This document shows, one piece after another, positions 37,851 to 49,485 of a DNA stretch of 64,000 bases. The notes under the pieces were generated by a model. That model was not told the origin of the DNA and did not search any database. It was given only the letters and a program-made list of their open reading frames with translations. Positions within the stretch are counted from its first letter, which is position 1, and each line of letters begins with the position of its first letter. The translations under genes were made by a program, and so were the position numbers. The DNA comes from Nemopilema nomurai (taxonomy: Eukaryota; Cnidaria; Scyphozoa; Rhizostomeae; Rhizostomatidae): the NCBI GenBank assembly GCA_003864495.1, contig ML133413.1, positions 949,724-1,013,723 on the forward strand. Reading direction: 5' to 3'.

Positions 37851-40800
37851 GATTGAGATGTAAACAACTGAGATCGCTTTTGGCAGCAGATGTTTTAATG
37901 AGAGGAAATTGCAGAAATACGCAAATTTTGGTCAAAGTAACAAATTAACTACAGAGAAGAAGGCTTACCATTAGGGCTTCACTAAGGCACACCTTGATCA
38001 CAAAAATGATTGGAGCTGTCTATCTTGAAGGACTTCTAAAATTGATGAGCTATTTGTGTAATGAATTTGCGAGATTTATCCCCGTTTGGTGGCAAAGGAA
38101 AGAAGATTGTTGATATCTAGAGAAGAACAAAGAGCTTTCTTCAATGCACCCTTGTGGCCCAGCCTACACTGCAGGCCATCTGGTGGGCCCAACACCCCCA
38201 CCCCTCTCCCCACCATTGCTAGATGCCCCTCATCCAGGCTTTGTTGTTTCACGACAATGCAAGGGCCGTGCCAGGCTGAAAATACAACCCGCAGTGGACA
38301 ACGAGACAAAGACGAATTCATAATAAATATGATCAATCTAAGAATGGACTGCAGCTTTTTATCTACGATAGATTACAGAATTATTTTAAACTTATTATAA
38401 ACAAATATTATTAAATATTATAAACAACTATCAAAAATTACATTGTAAATTACTTACTGTAGAAATAATTACAGTTATGTTTAGTGCTACATATTACAGA
38501 ACTAGTTTCTAGATTAATTTACGTTACTTTCTATCAGCAGTCCATTCTGTATAAGCTAATTAAAAAGATTAATAATAAATACCAATAGAAAAAATATGCA
38601 AAATAATAGATGAATTACTTAGAAAAGACTCAAGATAAATATCTATAAAATGTAAATGTTAATTTTATGTAAGTACAGCAGGCTTTACGTCACAAAACTG
38701 GGTTGCTGAAGAAAGACAAGTTACTACATGAATACAACGAAAATGGGAAAGAAGTTGAAGATAATGGAAGAAGCAGATGAAGTGTGAAGGAGAAGATAGT
38801 ACAACTAGTTGGCACAAGGAGAGCAACAGAGGACAAGAGTGGTTGGAAAGTGCACAGGACAGCAGACAACAAGAAAGACGTCACAGCGTGCACAACACAT
38901 GCAAACACTGAAGTCGAACAGTTTGGAAAGAGAAGAATGAAGAGTGAAGGAAGATGGAACAGTTGTACTACAGAACAAGGACGACACTACAAGGCATTTA
39001 CTAGGCCTAGGGTACAAGTTAGCAGTCAGCCATGTGTCAAATACACGATAACAAATAGGGCATGAATGCAAACGTGTTTAGGCCTAGTGAAACCTGAATG
39101 ATAATACAAGTAAACAAGACAGAGCAAAGAAAATCAATCGATGCAGCTGCCAGTTTTGCATTTGTCGTGAAACATTGAGCCTTTCAATGAGGAGACATCT
39201 GATGGCCTGCTAGTTGGCTTCCCTTTGTGTCCCCGCAGATTACCTTCCCTTCCCACCTGAAGGGGAAGCCAATGAGGCAATGGGGCCAACAGCAGTCTGT
39301 GCCACTACCGGTCACAGAATGCCGTCAGGGCACGTTGAAGGTGTGCTCTTTGTTCTTCTCTGCCTATTTATCGAATCGGGGCCCTGGAAACGACTGTACT
39401 ACGTCATTGTCTTGTTGTCGAAGGGCATGCGTAAAAGTGATTTGACACCAATGCGCATGCTGTTCGACTCTTTGAGGCTGACTAAATAGTACCACGTTTC
39501 AATGATTTTGGATAATAGACAGCTCTTAAATCTGTGAACGTGATCGTGCCCAAGAGAAGCCCCAACAGTGCGAATAAATTTACATAGCGGAAAAGAAAGA
39601 TCAAGGAAGATGTATGAAGGAAAAGAATTTGAAGAAGATTTATCTGCTGCCATTTTGTTTTTCGATAAGTTCTTCTGTCTTGCTTAGTAAAGTGCTTTTC
39701 AGGTGCTTGGACATCAGGAATCCAGAATGGTAAATCTCTTCCACTTGCTGTTTTCCCAATGATTTTACTTCTTCTCCTGCAGAATAATTAAAGCAGATCA
39801 TTCTCATAAACTGCTGTGGCTTTTTCCTTACTAGGTATAACCGTTGACTTGGTGGTGTAAAAATTTGGACAAGAGGAGCAAGTGCTACCTTTCACTTGAG
39901 AAGAAATCCCTTCTTGAACCCACAATAACCACGTGATCCATTTTGCGAGTTGAGCTTTGCTTTCTCCTTCTCAGCGGCCTCTGCTTCTGCTCTGGCCTCC
40001 TCTTGCTCGCGCAACTCCGCCTAAAATTGTCACAAATGCATTTGCTGAAATTAAATCATGTTGCGACTTTCGATTGCTCCTCCTGATCAGACGCCTATTG
40101 AAATGACGCGATTGCCCTGTATATCGTCTCAATGTTAGTGAGAGCAGGGGAAATTAAATGTGAAAATTGCTGAATAGTCGGCCTACCTCTCGCTGCTCCT
40201 CTCGCCAGATGTCATACCAAAGATACGCGGCGTATCCAACCACTCCAAACGTGACGGTGGTCTGGACGACCTTCCAGAACGTATTCATTCGTAGTCGTTC
40301 CTCGCAATCGAAAATGCTAGAATGAATATGACTAGTTTGCTCGTACCGGTTTTCTGCTCTTCCTCAATATGAAACAGTTTGTCTCTCTCTGAAATTTGAT
40401 AAGCTCTCGAACGTGTGTTGTGCCTTTGCTACTCTCGATGCAAAGACAAACTCGACGCTCTGCAACTCGCTTTCATTGTTTGTAAATGTGACGTCACATT
40501 GAAGCTAATGATGATGTTTTATATGTTTGGCCTCTCTTCGATGGGACGTAATCGATGTTATACTGATTTTCATTGTCTATTCAGTGACTGCATTGCGTTT
40601 TCTATCCCTTTTCCTTTTAATCAGTGTGTGTAGGCCAAGGACCTGGCTTAAACCAATTTTGTTATTTTTACCGTACACCTTTTAGCCAAACTGTTTCCAC
40701 GCCATTTTCGAAAGCTGCAGCTTACTTGTAGATGCCAGAGACTGCACAGTCAGAAACGCAATCGAGGTTATATCTTTGTACAATTGACAAGTTAACTACA

Positions 40801-41890
40801 GACATAAATCTTGGACCATTAGCGCTTCTCGAACACATCTTAATGACAACTATCTGGAGCTGCCTATCTCGAAGGACTTCTTAAGCCGGTGAACTACTTT
40901 GTTTAATTAATTTGACAGTTGAACTTCCATTTGGCTTCAAAAGAAAGAAGTTTGTAGATACCTAGAGAAGAACAAAGAGCTTTCTTCAAGGCACCCTTCT
41001 GGTCCAGCGTACACTGCAGGCCAAAAGGATAAGGCTCCATAAGACGTTTGTTGATTGACTCAAAAAATTCCGATTGCAGACTGACATCGTATTTGATGAA
41101 GATCTTTCATAGGTTATTGAAACTTTTTTTGAAAGACAAGTGATTGAATAAATTTTCATGCCCTAGTGATCATTCGAAATATCTGTTTTTAATCTAGCAA
41201 GATAAAGCATAAGGTTTTCGATTGAGATGCATTAAAACATCAAAATGTAACAAAAACACTTGTGAGATAACTGGCTCTAATTTTTTTATTCAGAATTCAT
41301 ACAAAAGTACTAAACATTGCAAAATGTTATCTATTTTGTTAATCATGAAATTAAAGCAGTGTATTAAGAATGAATAAACGATTTTCTTCAAGCACAGCAG
41401 GGGTTAACTCTATCAAAGTGACTGTCTCTCCTGCATGAGTCACATCAGCACGTAAATGTCTTTGATGACGTACTCTGGCGTCCCACATGAAGTGTATGTG
41501 TATATGCCAGCGTGTTCTGCACCCTTTTCTCTTCGCAGCATCACGGTCGCTTGGCGCTCGCCAACACCATTCTTATTGTGCCAAAAATTGTCAGCATCAT
41601 TGTCACAACGTCCAGTTGAACCAGCAAAAAAGTTGTCTGGAACAAGAATAAAGAATGATCAGTCCCTATCTACCCTCGGGGTGGTACCACATACCGAACT
41701 AGGTGGATGTAATCATCGGCCTCTTCAGGATCGATTTGGTTCGGTCATGAAGTTCGATCTAATGCGGGCATGAAGTTTGTATGCCTGCATATGGAAATGG
41801 GAAGCCAACGAGGGTTCCCATGTGTCGGAGATGTGTTGGCTTGATTTCTTGCTTCCAGGACGAGACTCAATAAAACGTGTTTTGAATAAA
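37850..41890. repeat. Cluster duplication unit C
   Basis: This unit is parallel to unit A along its length: GC-rich block at 38125-38285, membrane-protein gene, its 5' flank, the secondary repeat at 40790-41030, and the last exon of the secreted gene. Confidence 0.8.
39892..40288 (-). CDS. Small membrane-anchored coiled-coil protein, copy 3
   Basis: Exon 1 is 40288-40187 and exon 2 is 40020-39892. The predicted 76-aa protein is identical to copy 1; the stop is TGA as in copy 2. Splice donor (GTAGGC) and acceptor (TTTTAG) are unchanged. In the third-exon candidate downstream, a G-to-A change is silent in one frame (AAG to AAA) and E to K in the other. The gene again lies just downstream of a secreted-gene copy on the same strand, so the pair was probably duplicated together. 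Confidence 0.65.
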
Positions 41891-44800
41891 ATTAATTTCC
41901 GATTTCGTCCGCCTTAGCCAGATTTCTTGTCATGCAAAGCAGTCGCAAAGGGCTGCTTAACTTTAACGAAAAAGATGATGATGTTGATTTTTAATATTCG
42001 TACAATAGTTAGAATTATTTTTAGATTGACGCGTTTTCACTGCTATTAAAGGTCATTAATATTTTCACTATTACACTATGGTCATTATTACCATGACAAT
42101 GCTGGCCAGTGAAAACAAAATGGTAGTCATTGCATTTGTCATCATTTACAACACTGTAATTGTTAAATGAAACAAGAAAGTTTTGCTTACTTGTTGATGA
42201 GCCCATTTTGCTCTGACCAAATATGATGTCCCCTTTGTGGGGTTGAACGGTTCCAGTCCAGCTTTGTTACTGGTGACTGAGTCTGGTACCCTAAAAGTTA
42301 TTGCACAGAGATGATTTACCTTCTAAAACGAAGGTTGTCCATATATCTAAGCCATTATGATATTGCACATTATGGAGAACGCGATTATTGAAATACCCTC
42401 TAAAATACCTTCCTTCTAAACTATCTTCCCTCCAAGCTACATTGACGTGACCACTCAAAAAGTTCATTCAGTCCTGTAGGTGACATTTGCGAACATACTA
42501 AAGATTCTCTCTGATTGTCTGCAAGCGTGTGAAATGTTGCAAACTTACTTGTAGCCGAATATCTGCCAGCAGGAAGCTGCACCCTTGAACACCTGCGTGT
42601 ACATGATCTGCTGCCAATGCCCTTTGATGTGAATGACAGAGTAGGACGGATCCCCTTTACCGCACCCATTGTTGGTCACCTTGGCATTGACATAGAGACT
42701 GCCATCTGGGTCGCTGTACATACCCAATGTCACTCCATCTTTGTGGGTGTGTAATACCATCGAAGAGTCAACTTTTCTCCAGGCTTGTCAAAAAAATTTG
42801 ATTTGCTCAAAGCAACACTTTCTCAATTCATTTTTTACCAATAAATACATGTTATGTGAATTTAGAACAAAAGTTTTTGTGTTAAGAACCCTGAAACGAC
42901 TCTGCTGTTTCTGCTTTGGTGAAAAGCTTTATTTGACTACTTCAGCCCATAGCGACCCATTCATAGCTATTCATAGATATATTAACATGGAAACCAGTGC
43001 AATGCTGTTGTAAAGGAAGTAGTTTGTTTTTCTTTCAGGTCACAAGAGCACACGCCATTGAAGATGAATCATATTCATAACTGAGAGCTTTAACTCGATT
43101 GTTGTTGGCAACACTTGGTAATGAGAAACTGAAAGCATCTAGTTACCTTGAGCCTTGCACTGTACTTTCTTGGCAGCCCTGATGTTGTCTATCAGTTCGA
43201 CCTTACTCGTTTCCAGATAGTTTTTCACCATTTTCATTCCATCTTCACACGTTCTCATTGGATTGGTCGCCGCACTCTGCACTCCGCTACAAGTCAAGAT
43301 GTGTCATATAATGCTGAGTGAGAATTGCTGAGCAATGATGCAAAAGATATAACTGTGAAGCACAGAGAGAGGCAATGATTGGAAACTATAAGCTTGACGT
43401 ATTCTAAGTAACGATACACGTGAACACGTAGAAAGCGTAGGTTGCAGAACGTGTGATACGGAACGAATACGAAACGAAACGAAATGAATACAAAAGGAAT
43501 TAGATTAAATAGGTTAATGTGTCCGTTAGGGCCAAGACTCCAATACTAGGGCCCAGACTCCAGTACATGACAATTACCAATCCTAGAGAAATAATCAGGT
43601 GTAACGTGTTTTCAAGACCTTGAAAAGCGCAGAGGATGGCCAATAAACGATGCGACATAAACATATAGAACCTTTCTTTTCTCTTCATCTGACGAAAATC
43701 TTCCTGGCATCCATTTACCTTACATAACATGGCATCTATTTACCTTAGATGCTTAATATTAAATAGACAAATATGACATGGATATCACTTTAAAAGAATT
43801 TTTCCCGACATCCCTAAATGGCTAAGTAAAAAAGAAGTCGAGAAGATCTGTTCAACTTATCCCTAAAATCAGTGTATGCCAAGGTGCTTGCCTTGCTGCT
43901 ACTTATCCATAACTTTTATTTTCTGTAATGAGAATCTCGGGCATATATGTACGCTAATCGGCAACAACAGAAGTGCGTCATTGAAATGGGTGTCAGTGAA
44001 GCAATCAACTGAGTGACAAGTGGGGTGGGGCAAACGATAACCTAGAATCAATCTTCTTGCCACATCACCGCCCTTATTTCTTCACAGCAGAAAAAAGACA
44101 TGGGACTATCTAAAGCGATGTAATAGGTAGATGGTCTAGAATGGGCTGGAGAGAATCACTTTCTACATCAGTCGAATCATTGAATCAATCTTCTCGCCTC
44201 ATCACTGCCCTTTTGTCGTCACAAAAATTAAGACTACATAAAATTTTCCAAGGTGCTACCCTTTTTTACCATTGTACTAAATCATCGACAGCTTTCTTCA
44301 AAATTACACTACTAGCGTTAGAAAAAACCCCAGTATTTGCGTATTTGCAGCCTCAGATCACGGCCTTCAAAATTTTGAAAAAGCGACTAGGAGGCTTTGC
44401 AGCCAGACGCACTCTGGCATGGTGTCCACGACTCATGCTGGGAATGTTTTGGCTGCAATGGGGAAAGAGCTGAACAGCGCCTTTTATCTTTGGATTTTTT
44501 ATTCTTAAATAAAAAGGGACGTCTTTCCTGCTCAGTTACCTTGGGTTTGGAGGGGGATTTGGGATGGGGGGACAGTCCCAAAATTTTCATCGCGGTGTAG
44601 GTTATCCGTTTATAGGTCAGCAGTTCGGCAGCATTATTCACTAAAAGCATTCAAAGGAACTTGCACCCTGGAATCCGCTCGTTTTCTTTGCCCTTGTTGC
44701 CCTTCTTTGACATAGGCCCTTATTTATGTCGTTTTTTGGCAATAGGTTCGCATGTAGAGTCGCCCGACACACGCAAGATACAAGCCCAATTGGCCTAGCC

Positions 44801-45144
44801 AAACACGCGCTGCAAACGGGATCTCAACGGTACGGGAGCACCTGTATCCCTGGTATTTTGGTGTGGATGCTTAAGCTTAATTTTTTTAGGTTAGTCTCTG
44901 AATGTCACTTCAAAACTCAAAAACTAAACTGAGTTAGCGGGAAAAGCATTGTCCGTAAATGCAACCTGTACTTGAGGCAAGAAAGGCTAATTTATTTCAA
45001 TGAATAACACTATAAACCCAAACCATAATTGCAACTTGTTAGCAAGATATTGTGACGATACCTGTTTGGTGGAGGGGCAGCCAGGCAGCACCCAGTACCC
45101 AGAAGCACTGCTGTGGTAAACATCAGCTTCAGCAATTTCTCCAT
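41440..45144 (-). pseudogene. Secreted protein of unknown family, copy 2, frameshifted in exon 4
   Basis: Exons: 45144-45062 (signal peptide MEKLLKLMFTTAVLLGTG), 43286-43147, 42783-42549, 42290-42191 and 41636-41440. All splice sites are canonical and in the same phases as copy 1. Exon 4 is 100 bp instead of 101: one G is missing from the run after ACAAAG, so the frame shifts and runs to an early stop in exon 5. Exon 2 is longer than in copy 1 by four codons and very different in sequence, including two cysteines (MRTCEDGM and VQCKAQ) absent there. Exons 3 and 5 are nearly the same as copy 1. Either the gene died recently or the base is a sequencing error. Confidence 0.65.
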
Positions 45145-48100
45145 TTTGATGTCTTTCTCGGTTTAACTTCTTTCGTGTCTGCTGCCCATCGCTCTGAGTA
45201 CGCTGTATACGTAGCTTCTAAAGACAATGCTTATGATTGACAAGTGTCAAAACCACTGTGACCTCAGTGTTGTTTATGTCATCCCCCCAGTTCCTCCTCC
45301 TCGTAACAGGTTCATCACACGGGCTTCTGCACGACACAAACATCGACTGTTACGTAAGCGTGACAGATGCGTCTTCTATTTGGCGCACGTCCCCTCTTGC
45401 CGTACCCTTGAATTTCTACAGTCGATGTCCAATTCATTTGATTTCCCGGTGATATGAGACTTCTTCTCTCGGCTCCAGTTCTCTTGCATCTTTTCAACTG
45501 TCACCATAATTAGTATGTAGCAATCGCAGCCCAACCCTTTAGGTTTTCTCTTTGCCCACCTAATCTGATATTTTTCATTAACTAGATTTCTCCCGTCCAT
45601 TCATGCTTTTATATTGTTTTAAGCATATGTAGGTATTTTACTTCCGTTTGATAAAGTAGAGAGTATGGATGAACAGCAAGAAGACAACCAGTTCAGGTAA
45701 ACACTCCATTAAAAATAAAACTGTTGGAACTTATTTCGCTTTTACTGTACTGTTTATTATGATACGTGGCGCGAAGAATTATTTTATTGGATCAGCAAAA
45801 AAATGATTGAATGAAAAATTAATATTATAAGAATGGAATCCTTTCAGTTATATTGGCATCAAACTACAGGCACAAATGTCACTATTGCAAAAGTTATTTG
45901 CCATTGACTCGATTTGGCTTAAAAAGTGTAAAATCGCACCTTAGAAAGCTAAACAAAAGTATTCTATTTAATATTCATATGTTTAAAATTTTTCATATGT
46001 TTAAGAAGTATTTTTCCTGTTCAAAAAGGACAAAAGAAAATAGTTTGTTGTCAGTTTCTGCGACAGCAGTGGCCACATTGCAAACTTTGCCTCTTTACTG
46101 TGTTTATAGGCAACAACAGGTGATCGTTTGTGACTGCCTATCTTGGGCTTACAAAATAAACAATAGTTGTTGCAACAACAAACTGTATTCTTTGAGAATT
46201 TCAATCAAGGTTTATCTTTTGTAAAATGTTTCTTTAATGATTCTCAGGACCTTTCAAAAGTCAGAGGATGGGCAATAAATGGTACGAAGTAAACCGGTTT
46301 ATCTTTCCTTCTTTTCTTCCGATGAAATCGTTCCGGCAGCTACATAACTTGCATGCTTACAACGGCATAATAATCAACATGTGACATGGGCATACTCTTT
46401 CTCAAGAACTATCCCAGAGGTCTTTCAATCTTTCACAAGCATCTTGCCCCTAAAACGGTGCATGCCTAAACTCCTTTCGCTTGCTGCTACTTTTCCATAA
46501 TTCTAACTCTCCGGATGATGTACAGGGCTCAATATATGCTGAACTAAAAACAATAGACATACGTAAATGAAACGGTAAAAGGAAGTAATCTATTTATTGA
46601 AAAGCGGAGTGGGGTAGCGTGATATCCTTAAATACGTGGTTGCTATGGCGATCTACTTAACATGCTGATAATTGACGTAGGTATAAAGTTACTAATAATA
46701 ATACAAAGATTATCCTAATAAACGTGATACAAAAATGCGGAAGGAGCAAGGAAAATTACACATTACCAAGAGTGATTAGGTAAGGAAAATCAAACGAATG
46801 GACTAGAGAGAATAAACAGTATTACACTTTGCTTAGTGTGGGCCTTATATGATATTATACTTAAATGGCGCCCTCGGAAGAAAATAGGCCTAAAAGTGCG
46901 TTGACAAAACTTTGATTGGATAACCCACTGAAGCAGTTTGGCGGTGTCCAACCGGTAAAATTATCATGTGCAAGGTATAAGGTATGTTTTAAACCAAAAA
47001 TTAAATTGCCCGCAAAAATTTCCAGTGTACACCTAATTTTGACCCCGTAGCGCCCTGACTATAACAGGTTCATTGCCTTCTGCACGACACAAACATCGAC
47101 TGTGACGTAAGCGTGACGGATGCGCCTTCTATTTGGCGCACGTCCCCTCTTGCCGTACCCTTGAATATCTACAGTCGATGTCCAATTCATTTGATTTCCC
47201 GGTGATATGAGACTACTTCTCTCGGCTCCAGTTCTCTTGCATCTTTTCAACTGTCAGCATAATTGGTATGTAGCAATCGCAGCCCAACCCTTTAGGCTTT
47301 CTCTTTGCCCACCTAATCTGATATTTATCATCAACAATAAACTATATTCGTTGATAATTTCAACCCAGGTTTATCTTTGCTTACATAATCTTATCATTAC
47401 CAATAGTGATTAGGTAAGGAAAATCAAACGAATGGACTAGAGAGAATTAACAGTATTACACTTTGCTTAGTGGGGGCCTTATATGATATTGTACTTAAAT
47501 AAAGTCCTATCCAAGGAAGAAGAAGTAGAATTTGTCTCATCCATTCAAATGTTACTGTCAAATGATTTCACCCAGTTTAAATATAAGTATTCGTCAATAA
47601 CGGATTTACCCATAAGCCCACTAGACCCGGGTCCAAGTGTTTGGAAGACCGTTCGGGAATTTCGATCCTATTGAACCGGAGGCCTAAACCAACTCACTAG
47701 CCACAAATTCTAACCTTATTTATACGATTTTATAAACGTACACAACTTCAAATTATCATAAATAATGGTATTGTTCATTATACTGGAATTTTTTTAGTTT
47801 AAGAGGGCCCGAGCAATAACTTTAATAGGCCTATATAAAATTCTGTTGTTGAAATGAGTAGCGTGGTCTTTTGGCGACATATTAAAGGGGTCCCAATCGA
47901 CTTTGGCCCAGGATGTGGCAATTGTAAATGCGGCCATGGTATTTGCAACGTTTGAAGCAAACAAAAATACTTTGTCCAGCAAACATGAAGAACCAAACGA
48001 AATTAGTTACAAATGAGTTTGTTGTGTGGCTTTCAGATCTGTCAACCTATAAATCTCAAAACCTGGATATTTCAGATTCTTTGTTGAGAATAACCGGGAG

Positions 48101-49485
48101 ATTTTGCCAAAAACAGGGAGATCCTTGGAGTTTGTTCAATTTATAAACAACATACCAACATACTAACAAAAAATCTTTGCCACGAAGAAGGGCACTTAAA
48201 ACTTTTTATAGGAAAACTTCTACTAAAAGACATAAAACAGGGAGAAAATTATTAAAGACCTGGAGAAAGGAAGCAAAACCTCGAGTCTCATTTCAAGACC
48301 GGGAGAAATGTCAGGTCTGGGCGTCTCATTTGTCACAAATGGCCGCCATGAAATTTTTTGTTGCTTCTTTAATCACTGATTGACATAATGAATCATTTGC
48401 ATATATATTGGAATTTTGCAACCAAATGAAGTTTTGTAAACATATCTCACGCCAGAGAAAGGTAAAAAGAATTTCCCGCCAACATCAACCACAATTGGCC
48501 TCCTTTTAGCTTTATCGAGGCGAACCTCGTTTGCGGCCAAAGCAATTCGTGAAAGTTGTCCAAGGCTCTGTTTATATGCCCTCCCCCTTTGGACAAGTTT
48601 CTTTGTGCAATGAAATTAAGTCCATGGCTGTCTGTTTGCAAGCAATTTAGGCATCAAGTTAAAGGACGTGCTCTTTTTGAATTCAATTCTTGCAAATTCA
48701 GATTTTTCAGAGGTACGTACACATAAACAATAATTTTTTTTTCATCAGCTTATGCAAGTCTGCAGAGTATTGCATGCGCACACCGGAGATATTTTTATAC
48801 AAAACCTGTCGCCCACCGGGTATTTTTAGGTGTGGCAACTAAGATTGGCGTGGCTGGGTGTGGTCACATAGAAAATTTCAGCTGATAAAAACAAGTACAG
48901 TTGTGTATGAACAACTTGAGATTTCATGAATCTTACTTGACAAATATACAAGTAAAAACTTGTGCTTTCTTCAATAGTATACTTCAAAAATGTATTTAAA
49001 GTATCCTTGAAAAATAGCAAGGCTATGATTTTATAATGATTACCTACTTAACCAAAAATAGGCTGGAGACAAAATTTTATTTCTAAACAAATTCCTAGAC
49101 GTCAGTCTTTATTGAGTCTCCCACATTGACAATGGGCTTCTATTGGTGAAATGTAAATTTACATATATCCTTCGCATTTTTACGGTGAATTGTAAATTTA
49201 CAAATTTTAGCAACAACAAGGGGAAAAAGATGGTGCACACCAGCACACCAGAAATTTTTGTTGGTGCATTCCGGCACACCAGGCTTTTTGCTCGTGCACA
49301 CCGGAGATCTCGCTGAAAAGTGCCATGCTCTGCAAACCGGAGCTTATGACTTGCCATTTTGCTTTTGCAGAGGTTAAAAAGTAAATTTAAAGTTGGCCTT
49401 TGAATGGTTATTTTGATTTTATAAAGAAATTAATTCAAAATTTCAAGGTTGCCATTCAAAGTCAACAAACACATTTGCAAGCAAT
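45145..49485. other. Spacer upstream of the second secreted gene; patchwork of direct repeats
   Basis: No gene is supported. Direct repeats: 45297-45575 with 47057-47330; 46764-46868 with 47392-47500; and 46245-46550 related to 43620-43960. An unbroken copy of the repeat split at 31.7/36.5 kb lies at 48035-48330. Short CACACCGGAGAT motifs recur at about 48780 and 49300. Confidence 0.6.
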
